Source: Deltaproteobacteria bacterium UBA2221
Lineage (GTDB): Bacteria; Desulfobacterota; Syntrophorhabdia; Syntrophorhabdales; WCHB1-27
Direction of reading: 5' to 3'
DNA length: 9,194 nt
NCBI GenBank assembly: GCA_002328485.1
Contig: DCUF01000006.1
Coordinates: 1-9,194, forward strand
Both the position numbers and the translations under genes were made by a program. Within the stretch, counting starts at the first letter, position 1, and every line of letters starts with the position of its first letter. Below the pieces are notes generated by a model. The model was not told the origin of the DNA. It saw only the letters and a list, made by a program, of their open reading frames with translations, and did not search any database. Below are positions 1 through 7,032 of this stretch, piece after piece.

Positions 1-173
1 TCCTTTTCGATATTGTGATCGGACCAGTCATGACCAACAAAAAAGGCCATGTGGTTTCCCCATCATGACCTTGATTGAAACATATGTTTTCAGCCGGTAA
101 AATTGGATATTATCTATCGATTGATTTCTCCCATTGGAAACTTTTTGCTAAGAGATATTTGTCATGTGCCCCG
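1..173. other. AT-rich left edge without a gene
   Basis: No credible coding sequence. It contains a perfect 12-bp palindrome AAACATATGTTT (78-89), the direct repeat TCATGACC at 28-35 and 63-70 (35-bp period), and at 133-151 a sequence matching the operon operator in 16 of 19 positions. It may be the regulatory region of a gene beyond the left edge, but no promoter is convincing. Confidence 0.45.
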
Positions 174-920
174 TCATAGCACCCGCCAGCCTTCATCGAT
201 CCACCAGTTGGCCTGTTCATGGTAGTATCTCACCCTTCGCATAGCTACGTCTGCTTTCTTTACATCGGGAAGTATTTCTTTAGCAATTGCCCTCCAGCTT
301 TTCCCTTTCTCCCGAAGGTCATAAACATTCGCGTATGTTGGAAATTCATAGAATCGTGGGCGCAAGGACTTTTGCGGAGACACGGATCTTTGAGCTTTAA
401 GGAGCTTATCGAGATTCTCTTTAGCGCACTGGTTTATTGCCTTCATCAGACGTGTCTTTTGAATCCACGGGTCCACCCTCGCCGCAATCATCAGATAATG
501 TGGACAGTTTTCTGAAGTTAGAGGCACCGGTAAAGTTTCTGGGAACTCTAACTTACCGTGTATAGGCCAGATTTTCCAGCCAGTGATTTCATCTGGCTTC
601 GGGATAGGGATATCATCCAGGTGTAGGGAATATTGGATTCCTAACAATGACAACAAATCATCCGAGAATCTCACAGAAAGTGATGGTATTTCGAGAGCAA
701 GCCTTGGTGTCTCTTGGGGAGGATCATAGGGATTTGGCAGTTCTGTCATTCCCCATTTCATGCCCATTTCAAGCTTTATAGTGGACCGTGGCTTCTGCAA
801 AGCCTTCTTATACCTGTCGAAGTCCTTTCGATACTCCTTATTTCTTCTCAACCATTCCCATTTCCAGCGCTGCTTTTCTGCATCTTCTTCGGGACCATTT
901 CCGTGCCGTTTCCTTTTCAT
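174..920 (-). CDS. Regulator-like protein with N-terminal WEWLRRN motif and C-terminal HTH-like segment
   Basis: 248 aa. The function is not established. Residues 19-38 (WKWEWLRRNKEYRKDFDRYK) match the pattern of the small 'transcriptional regulator-like' domain (the DUF6499 type, recalled from memory) found in proteobacterial mobile DNA. The C-terminus, about residues 193-240, reads like a helix-turn-helix: YDLREKGKSWRAIAKEILP followed by a basic helix and a WW pair. The middle (60-190) is beta- and proline-rich and unrecognised. There is no signal peptide or membrane segment, so it is probably cytoplasmic and may bind DNA. The ATG start is supported by GGGAG 7 nt upstream (928-932). The gene lies 223 bp beyond the end of the defence operon, has visibly lower GC, and is probably transcribed separately, although I see no convincing promoter. 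It could be a mobile-element regulator or cargo of a neighbouring element. Confidence 0.6.
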   Translation of the reverse strand: MKRKRHGNGPEEDAEKQRWKWEWLRRNKEYRKDFDRYKKALQKPRSTIKLEMGMKWGMTELPNPYDPPQETPRLALEIPSLSVRFSDDLLSLLGIQYSLHLDDIPIPKPDEITGWKIWPIHGKLEFPETLPVPLTSENCPHYLMIAARVDPWIQKTRLMKAINQCAKENLDKLLKAQRSVSPQKSLRPRFYEFPTYANVYDLREKGKSWRAIAKEILPDVKKADVAMRRVRYYHEQANWWIDEGWRVL

Positions 921-1143
921 TTTCGTTCTCCCACAAAGTAAAGATCAAAAAACCGGAGTGGGGGGAGTCCAGCTCTGTTGGGGGCGACCTTATCGGGTCT
1001 TCAGTTTAGCAACCTATCCAACCACGGTTCTTTCACGTTTCCAAGAATGAAAAACGAGAGAGGATTTCGGAATCAAGGTTGTTCAAGTACCATTCTCGCG
1101 GTGGTTTCTTAATTGGTCCATCCTGTGTGAAACCTCTCCGATT
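921..1143. other. Intergenic gap between the defence operon and the regulator-like gene
   Basis: 223 bp. It should hold the operon's terminator and the promoter of the 248-aa gene, but I see no GC stem followed by a T-run and no good -35/-10 pair. Only the ribosome site of the 248-aa gene (GGGAG at 928-932) is clear. Confidence 0.5.
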
Positions 1144-2700
1144 CTAAATCGTTCGCCCAAGAAAACTTTCAAGCTCCTGTCTCAGTTTGTCTCTCAGGTC
1201 GAACGCGCTCTCATATGCGATGTAGCGATACGGCATGAGGTCGAAATGAACCCTGTTGCCCGGCGACGATTCCCGGTCCCATGGTGGCTTATCGCTGGGT
1301 ATCCGTTTATGGAATGTCAGGATGAATGGGATTCCTCTCGATTTAGCGTAACCCACTTCGCAGTAAACATTTGGCCTCTCATCGGTCAGATCTGCGATGA
1401 GCAAACGGCTCTGGTCGATCTCTGAGAATATCCATGCGGGAATCTCATAGCTCGCACCCTTCTGTTTGTCGGCGCGTCTTGGCGCCAGGGGACTGTTAGG
1501 ATGATCCGCATTGAAACGGTCAAGCGCTTCGTCAATTGCCCTACCAACCTCCTGAAGGGCTTGATCATTATTGAAGGACATGGCAATAAAGACTTTACCA
1601 GCTCGCTTGTCGAAATCGCACTTGAAAACGGTCCAGAGGATGGAAGGATCGGCTGGCAAGGGCATGTCTGCCGCACCGACACAGTCGAACCATCGGGCGA
1701 AATCACGGAGCCAGCGTTCCGCACGGCGGAGGCGCTCTGCTTCTGTATTTGCTCCCTTGGCAGGATCGACTTTCGAGTGACGGGCATAGACTTCGGCGGC
1801 GACAGGGAGAAAGGCGTAGGAGTTTACGAACTTCTCGTGTTGATCCCGGAGCCGAATAGCGAGGTCATACAGAGGACCAAAGAGGTGCCCAGCTTCGGTC
1901 TCCATGTCCTGCTGAGTTGCTTTTGAGATTCCACCGGGGCGGAGCAACACGCCTGCTGCGGAATGCAGGCGAGACAGCGGGGTATCCCCCATTGCTGTGT
2001 AAAAACCCCTAGGCCAATCCTTAACTTTGTCGCGTATCCAACGCGTCAGGTAGACTTGAGGATCCTCGACGAACCGTTCGGCGGCAGCGCCGTCATCGCG
2101 CATGAGGACTGAAAGGCTATGTTCCGAGGCAATCGGCAGGGCCTTGCTGTTGATTAAATTGAAGAGCATGGCCTCGGCCAGTTCGTCATCCCCTGGTCTA
2201 TCCGAGTCCAAGACGACGAAACAAAATGGGGCTTCCCTATGGCTCTTGATGGAGGCAAAGGACTTGTTCTCTTTTACGAGTCGGATTGCGGCCTCCAGAC
2301 GATGGTTTCCATCGATTCGGCAGATTCGGCTACCGCCTTCAGCGCGCAACGCCTTAAGATTAACGCTGACCCGATATGCCTTATCGTTAGGAGAGCTTCT
2401 CCTCTTCGAATAGGGAACAACAGGATCGTTTGCGCCTTTACTCCGGAGGCTCAACACAATCTCTGGGAAGAACCGATAGCGGCCTTTACTCAGGAATCTC
2501 TTAATGTCCTCCACATGCTGCTCGTCAAATTGTCGTTGATACCCTGTACCTTGGCCGTTCTCGCCGCCTTGGTATCGCATGGCCGTCGAGACCTCGGCGA
2601 GATCGCGCAGATCAGCAAAACCTCGAATGATCTTGAATATTCCCAAAACGTCCTCCTGGAGCAGGCCCTCGAAGGAAACCTTTTGTCTTCCGCGGCTCAT
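1144..2700 (-). CDS. Two-domain protein: ParB/DGQHR (DndB)-like N-terminus fused to TIR/nucleoside deoxyribosyltransferase-like C-terminus
   Basis: 518 aa. The N-terminal part (about 30-300) has YQRQFDEQHVEDIKRFL at 54-70, FFPEIVLSL at 77-85 and IDGNHRLEA at 129-137. This is the arrangement of DGQHR/DndB and ParB-like proteins, where the DGxHR arginine (here R134) sits in the conserved core. The C-terminal part (about 368-515) has VFIAMSF at 369-375, LIADLTDERPNVYCEVGYA at 434-452 and a final helical segment, the hallmarks of the TIR-like/nucleoside deoxyribosyltransferase-like fold. E448 in NVYCEVGYA is the expected active-site glutamate. By family analogy the C-terminus could hydrolyse NAD or bind a nucleotide, and the N-terminus could sense or bind DNA; both roles are inference. 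The ATG overlaps the hsdS stop by 4 bp (ATGA), with GAGG 5 nt upstream (2706-2709). It is the last gene of the operon. It could be a regulator rather than an effector. Confidence 0.75.
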   Translation of the reverse strand: MSRGRQKVSFEGLLQEDVLGIFKIIRGFADLRDLAEVSTAMRYQGGENGQGTGYQRQFDEQHVEDIKRFLSKGRYRFFPEIVLSLRSKGANDPVVPYSKRRSSPNDKAYRVSVNLKALRAEGGSRICRIDGNHRLEAAIRLVKENKSFASIKSHREAPFCFVVLDSDRPGDDELAEAMLFNLINSKALPIASEHSLSVLMRDDGAAAERFVEDPQVYLTRWIRDKVKDWPRGFYTAMGDTPLSRLHSAAGVLLRPGGISKATQQDMETEAGHLFGPLYDLAIRLRDQHEKFVNSYAFLPVAAEVYARHSKVDPAKGANTEAERLRRAERWLRDFARWFDCVGAADMPLPADPSILWTVFKCDFDKRAGKVFIAMSFNNDQALQEVGRAIDEALDRFNADHPNSPLAPRRADKQKGASYEIPAWIFSEIDQSRLLIADLTDERPNVYCEVGYAKSRGIPFILTFHKRIPSDKPPWDRESSPGNRVHFDLMPYRYIAYESAFDLRDKLRQELESFLGRTI

Positions 2701-4037
2701 GGTATCCTCACTTTCTTGGTGCCCAGGATCATGTCTTCGACTTCCTTGCGGGAGGCAGCGAGGCGGCGTTTAGCAGCATCGAGTTCGGTGAGTGCCTTCT
2801 GTCGTGCGTCGGCATAGCGCTGCTGCTCGGGGATAGGCAGATAGGGAATACGAACCTGCATGAGGTTCTCGGTATACATGCGCTGTTTGACCGCACCGAC
2901 ACGGTTAAACTGAACCAGATCGAGGAAAAAAGGTGTCTGGATGAGGCAAGCGACATAGCCGGGAAGCATGGGTTCTGGGATATCTTTCTTCAGCCGCCAG
3001 ACCTGATATTCCGGGCTGGTGATGGCATCCTCCGGCACGTCCGGTACAATACCAAGCGAGCCTACGTTACATCGTGTAGGGTTGTGAAAGAACCAGTCCT
3101 TCCGGACACGCTTGTAGGGAGCGTTGAAGGTCGCCCCCTTCTGATGGGAGTTTAGGAACACACCATCCTTGTTGTTCACCCCGTACACTGGCCAATCTTT
3201 GTCGGACTCCGCGGCGGGGCGTACAAGTTCCGTTGCATCTTCGATGAAGTCCCCCATTGGCCTGAATGAAGGACACGCGATCCGGAAGCTCGCGGCCCGC
3301 CCAGATTTTACGTCCCAAGCGGTCAGGTCCTTGAAGTCGAGAACAAAGAAACGCGAATGGATAACATCGTGAGTGCAAGTGCCCTGGTAAACCTTGAGCA
3401 GTCGGCTGTTAAGGGATCGAACAGGTTCCGACAGCCCGTCTCGTGCAGCGTCCACGCCGCGCTGTGCTTCCTGCCAGTAGTCCACGATGAGGCTTTGTAC
3501 AGAGGGATCAGGCAGCGGGGCTTCGATCTGCTCAAGGTCAGATGGTTGAACCCTCTTCCGTCCGCTCGCACCGCTGATAAGGCTATTGATCTGCCGGCGG
3601 AAAACGTTAGTTCGGAAAAGTAGCTTCACATACTGGGGGAGCGCGACCTCCCGCCGGATTCCATAGACGGGGTATTCACTACTTACGGCTACGCGTGGCA
3701 TGGACGGAGGCACCACGCCAATTGCCCCATTCCGAACATCAATCTTTGAGTAGAGTACGTCGCCGGATTCGGCAAGGAATAGTTTCCCTTTGAAAGTTGA
3801 GGCATCAGCGTCTCGGGGTTCCATTTCACCATCGAAGTGGAGAGAGACCAAGGTCAGGTCTGAGGGGATATCGCGTTTCCTATCTATGGCGATGCTCTTC
3901 CTCTCCAGGGCACAGGACAAACGTTTGACCGCTGATGCTGGCCAGTTCCATCGGATTGTAAAGAACGAGTTCACGTTCCACCGGTGCAAATCCTTGAAGA
4001 GGACCGCGAATGCTTTGCCTGTTGTCGATGCAATCAT
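2697..4037 (-). CDS. hsdS: Type I restriction-modification specificity subunit (HsdS)
   Basis: 446 aa, a usual length for a two-domain HsdS. It directs the methylase to a bipartite DNA target. The protein shows two halves: target recognition domain 1 at about 20-185, a helical connector at about 186-225, target recognition domain 2 at about 235-400, and a second helical segment at about 405-440 rich in Ala, Lys, Arg and Glu. Each TRD ends with the typical HsdS layout, in which a short loop is followed by a beta strand and proline: GASGRKRVQPSDLEQIEAPLP near 156-176 in TRD1, and GAVKQRMYTENLMQVRIPYLP followed by IPEQQ near 382-406 in TRD2. The two TRDs are dissimilar, so an asymmetric bipartite site is expected. 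The ATG overlaps the hsdM stop by 4 bp (ATGA), and there is only a weak Shine-Dalgarno, so translation is probably coupled to hsdM. I see no frameshift. Confidence 0.95.
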   Translation of the reverse strand: MIASTTGKAFAVLFKDLHRWNVNSFFTIRWNWPASAVKRLSCALERKSIAIDRKRDIPSDLTLVSLHFDGEMEPRDADASTFKGKLFLAESGDVLYSKIDVRNGAIGVVPPSMPRVAVSSEYPVYGIRREVALPQYVKLLFRTNVFRRQINSLISGASGRKRVQPSDLEQIEAPLPDPSVQSLIVDYWQEAQRGVDAARDGLSEPVRSLNSRLLKVYQGTCTHDVIHSRFFVLDFKDLTAWDVKSGRAASFRIACPSFRPMGDFIEDATELVRPAAESDKDWPVYGVNNKDGVFLNSHQKGATFNAPYKRVRKDWFFHNPTRCNVGSLGIVPDVPEDAITSPEYQVWRLKKDIPEPMLPGYVACLIQTPFFLDLVQFNRVGAVKQRMYTENLMQVRIPYLPIPEQQRYADARQKALTELDAAKRRLAASRKEVEDMILGTKKVRIP

Positions 4038-6286
4038 GCGCGCGGCCCCGCTGACAGGAATGGTTCCGGATCGACCTTGAATCGTTGGTATAGCTCGATG
4101 GTCGTAAATTCAATATCGGCCGGTTTGAACTCATTGGGTAACAGTTCGTTGGGGACTCGATCTGTCTCCCCTGTGGCCGTAATCCCAACGAACTTAGCCT
4201 CGTAAAGGAAGATGGGATACGGGAATCGTTCCTTCAGTAGGGCGCGCGCCTCGCGCTTAATCTTCTCCTCGATTTCTTTCCCGTATTCGTGTAGTTCCTT
4301 CTGAAGAGCCTTGCGCCGGTCGGTGTCCCGGGTCTTCTTGGCTTCCTCGGTGGCGTCTTCCAGTTCCTTGGTCCGGCTGGCGATCTCCGGGGCGTACTTC
4401 CCCCGCGTCTCCTTATCAGCAGCGGCCATTTTCGTTTCGAAATCGGCCCGTTCCTTTCTTGTGAACTTCTGCATGAAGAGCAGGGATGCTTTTACGGAAG
4501 CCCCGGAAGAAACGAAGGTATCCTGCGGGAGAGAGACGACGGCGCGGATGTAAGCGCGGTTCTCGCAGAACTCGCGTACGTAGATGAGAGATGGGTTGTT
4601 GAAGACGCTCTCGGGAAGCACGATACCCAGGTGGCCGCCAGGCTTTAGCAGGTCAAGACAACGTTCGATAAAAAGGAGTTCGGTCTTGATCTTGCCCAAA
4701 GTGCTATTTCCCTTGGCCTTTGGCAGTTCGAACAGGCTCGCGATGGGTTTGTCCTTGGCGGCCCGGACGCGGGCCTGGGCTTCTTTGTAAGGGGTGCCAT
4801 AGATGCGCCCGTACTCGCGTTCAACCTCGTCGGGCAGCGTGACTTGTTCTTCCAGGATCTTATCCGATGGCTCAACATTGGCCCCGAAGGGCGGATTAGT
4901 CAGGATGATATCGAAGCGGCCTTCGAATATGCCGTTGACGTTCAGGAAGCCGTCGTGGTGGTGCACGCCGCCGTGGCCGTCACCGTGCATGATCATGTTC
5001 ATCTTGCTGGTGCGGGCCATGCGGTCGTTGGCGTCGGTGCCGTAGATGCAGCGGTTGGCGAGGGTCCAGAGACGTGACCCCTCGCGGTCGTGATCGAGAG
5101 TGGGCTGAATCTCATCGAACCTGGCGCGCAACATAGTGGCCTTCTTTTCGGGGGAAAGATTCTTGTCACCCTCGATCTTGGCTTTGAACTCCTGGTACTG
5201 CCGGTCGGCGTCGCCCAGTATCTGCTGGCGCACGATCTCGAAGAACCGAATCAGGAAGCCGCCCGACCCGCTGGCCGGGTCGCAAATGACCTCGCCTTCC
5301 TTGGGGTCCACCATGCGCACCATGAATTCGACGATCGGGCGCGGGGTGAAGAACTGGCCGATCTCGCCACGGAAAGTCTTTCCCAGGAAGCGTTCGAACG
5401 CAATACCCTTGATGTCCTCGCTGGTATCGGACAGGTTGTACTTCTCCAGAAGGCGCACGATTTCAAGTCCGGTGGCCGGTTTCAGGTTGAGTTTCTCATC
5501 GAATTCGAAGATGCGGTCAGCTTTGTAGTGCTCCTTGGTCTTCTGGAATAGTTCCTCCAATGGGTTATTGCCGATCTGGTCCTTGAGAAACTCCTCGGAG
5601 AACAGGTTCTTCCGCTTCTTCTTTGTCTTGAGTTCCCGCTCCACGAAAACCTTGACGAAGAGGATCTTCGCGATTTCGTCGAACGCGGCGACGGGATCGC
5701 GTTTCTCCCGATTCCGGATGACATTGTGGCATTGGTGGAGAAGATCGGCGAACTCGTCTTCCTTGAAGACCTTCAGGCGCTCTATGAGTTCCTTGATCTC
5801 CTTGTCCGTGGCGTCGGCGTGAGGAATGCCGTCAATCTCCTCTACGTGCTTCGGCATTTTCTCGTGGAGAACGCGCCAATGGCGCGTCTCGCGATGATTG
5901 TGGGTGACGAAGAAAGGGGAGTTGGTGAGACGGGCATAGTTCTCCCCCTGGGCATAGACCGAGCGGTCTATGGTGACGTTGTCGGCCTTGCATTCCACGA
6001 CAATCAACGGGGATTTCTCGGCGGTCTTGTCCTGCGGGGTACGCCATATGACGAAGTCAGCTCGCGCCTGAGCTGATCCCCTTCCCGTCACCTCCATTTC
6101 CTCGGCAATCTGTTCGTGAGTAAACCCATACTCCTCCACGAGCACCTGCAGGTACTGCTGCCTGACCATCTCTTCTGGCGTCAGCGGGATCCACTTCTGA
6201 CGGAGCGGGCTGAATATCTCGTTGCCCCGAATCTGAATTTGGTCCGGTTTGGCATAGGGTTGCGGTGCTGATTTATTCTTGGCCAT
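4034..6286 (-). CDS. hsdM: Type I-like N6-adenine DNA methyltransferase (HsdM) with N-terminal HsdR_N/PD-(D/E)XK-like domain
   Basis: 750 aa, longer than a classical HsdM of roughly 500 aa because of an N-terminal extension. Residues about 40-150 resemble the HsdR N-terminal nuclease fold: D77 in RADFVIW, then E98-C-K100 in LIVVECKAD, then Q113 in YAQGENYAR. The methylase part follows: GQFFTPRPIVEFMV at 310-323, SAM-binding motif I DPASGSGGF at 336-344, catalytic motif IV NPPFG at 464-468, and LLKPGGHLGIVLPESVF near 546-561. A charged coiled-coil-like stretch spans about 607-685. With HsdS it should methylate adenine at a bipartite site. The N-terminal domain could be an active nuclease, as in fused type IIG/BcgI-like enzymes, or a structural remnant. 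The start is fixed by AAGGAGG at 6291-6297, 4 nt upstream. The gene begins 11 bp after the radC-like stop. Confidence 0.95.
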   Translation of the reverse strand: MAKNKSAPQPYAKPDQIQIRGNEIFSPLRQKWIPLTPEEMVRQQYLQVLVEEYGFTHEQIAEEMEVTGRGSAQARADFVIWRTPQDKTAEKSPLIVVECKADNVTIDRSVYAQGENYARLTNSPFFVTHNHRETRHWRVLHEKMPKHVEEIDGIPHADATDKEIKELIERLKVFKEDEFADLLHQCHNVIRNREKRDPVAAFDEIAKILFVKVFVERELKTKKKRKNLFSEEFLKDQIGNNPLEELFQKTKEHYKADRIFEFDEKLNLKPATGLEIVRLLEKYNLSDTSEDIKGIAFERFLGKTFRGEIGQFFTPRPIVEFMVRMVDPKEGEVICDPASGSGGFLIRFFEIVRQQILGDADRQYQEFKAKIEGDKNLSPEKKATMLRARFDEIQPTLDHDREGSRLWTLANRCIYGTDANDRMARTSKMNMIMHGDGHGGVHHHDGFLNVNGIFEGRFDIILTNPPFGANVEPSDKILEEQVTLPDEVEREYGRIYGTPYKEAQARVRAAKDKPIASLFELPKAKGNSTLGKIKTELLFIERCLDLLKPGGHLGIVLPESVFNNPSLIYVREFCENRAYIRAVVSLPQDTFVSSGASVKASLLFMQKFTRKERADFETKMAAADKETRGKYAPEIASRTKELEDATEEAKKTRDTDRRKALQKELHEYGKEIEEKIKREARALLKERFPYPIFLYEAKFVGITATGETDRVPNELLPNEFKPADIEFTTIELYQRFKVDPEPFLSAGPRA

Positions 6287-6290
6287 ACGG

Positions 6291-6297
6291 CCTCCTT
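6291..6297 (-). promoter_or_regulatory. Strong ribosome binding site of hsdM
   Basis: AAGGAGG on the minus strand fills most of the 11-bp gap between the radC-like stop and the hsdM ATG (spacer 4 nt). It is the closest match to the consensus among the genes inside the operon. Confidence 0.8.
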
Positions 6298-7032
6298 CTA
6301 TTCGTGCTCAAGTTCCTTAAGCCGACCGGAGTCGGCATAACTGTAGTGGTCTGACTCGCCGACAATCACATGGTCGAGCAGGACCAGGCCCACCAGTTTA
6401 CAGGCGCGTAAGAGGTCGCGGGCGGTGTCGTCGTCACCAGCTGAGGGTTCAGGATTACCCGAGGGGTGGTTGTGGACCAGTACAATTGCAGCAGCTGAGG
6501 CCCTCAAAGCTTCCTCTAGGACGCGGCGTACATAAACTGTGGCCTGAGTGGGTGTCCCTTCTGCCACCACCTTTTCTTCAATCAATTGATTCTGGCCGTT
6601 CAAGAGAATAGCAATCGCAATTTCTTGGCGAGCATTAACAAAACGCGGACGAAAGTGGGCTGCAACGGCAGAAGAGGACTCAAAAGATAAAGAGATTAGA
6701 CGTTTGCTCTGCACCCTCTTGCCAAGCTCAATGGCCGCCTTGATCTGAGACACCTTTGCATTATTAAGACCCTGGACCTTCAGAAGATCTTCTATGTGAG
6801 CCCGGTCCAATCCGCGCAATCCCTTGAACTCAGTCAGCAACTCTTTGGAGAAATCGGTTGCATTCTGGCCAGGAATTCCCTTTTTGAACGTACCTCGGCC
6901 AACCCGGAGGATAATGGCCAGTAGTTCTGCGTCAGTGAGCCGTTCTGCTCCCTCTGCTATCAGACGTTCTCTCGGTCTCTCTTTTACGGGCCAATTCTTA
7001 ATCCTGTTTGATTTCATAATTATGTCAGGCAT
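6298..7032 (-). CDS. radC: RadC family JAB/JAMM-domain protein
   Basis: 244 aa from the chosen ATG. The N-terminus (8-30, NRIKNWPVKERPRERL and on) and LTDAELLAIILRVG at 32-45 are the standard RadC opening. A helix-hairpin-helix-like region (KVQGLNNAKVSQIKAAIELGKR, 85-106) precedes the C-terminal JAB domain. The zinc motif is intact: H187 and H189 in HNHPSG, D200 in PSAGDD, and E158 as candidate catalytic glutamate. RadC proteins are predicted metal hydrolases of uncertain role. They are common in genomic islands and were once wrongly tied to RecA-dependent repair. The ATG at 7032 overlaps the darG stop by 8 bp and has GGAAGG 8 nt upstream (7041-7046). A second ATG at 7017 has no ribosome site, and the longer reading to 7080 extends further into darG. 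It may act on DNA ends or modified DNA for the system; that is inference. Confidence 0.93.
   Translation of the reverse strand: MPDIIMKSNRIKNWPVKERPRERLIAEGAERLTDAELLAIILRVGRGTFKKGIPGQNATDFSKELLTEFKGLRGLDRAHIEDLLKVQGLNNAKVSQIKAAIELGKRVQSKRLISLSFESSSAVAAHFRPRFVNARQEIAIAILLNGQNQLIEEKVVAEGTPTQATVYVRRVLEEALRASAAAIVLVHNHPSGNPEPSAGDDDTARDLLRACKLVGLVLLDHVIVGESDHYSYADSGRLKELEHE

Noticed and set aside
1085..1143. Terminator hairpin after the operon
   Set aside because: Only a weak ACCA/TGGT pairing was found, with no following T-run.
1386..1787. 133-aa minus-strand frame inside the TIR-like gene
   Set aside because: It overlaps the conserved C-terminal domain in another frame. Its composition is that of a frame-shifted shadow, and the main frame is unbroken, so no frameshift is implied.
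2239..2817. 192-aa open frame on the plus strand across the TIR-like and hsdS junction
   Set aside because: It is antisense to two well-supported genes and shows no recognisable domain. It is a by-product of codon bias in the opposite strand.
5090..5551. 153-aa open frame on the plus strand inside hsdM
   Set aside because: It lies opposite the methylase motif I region, has no ribosome site of note and no domain pattern.
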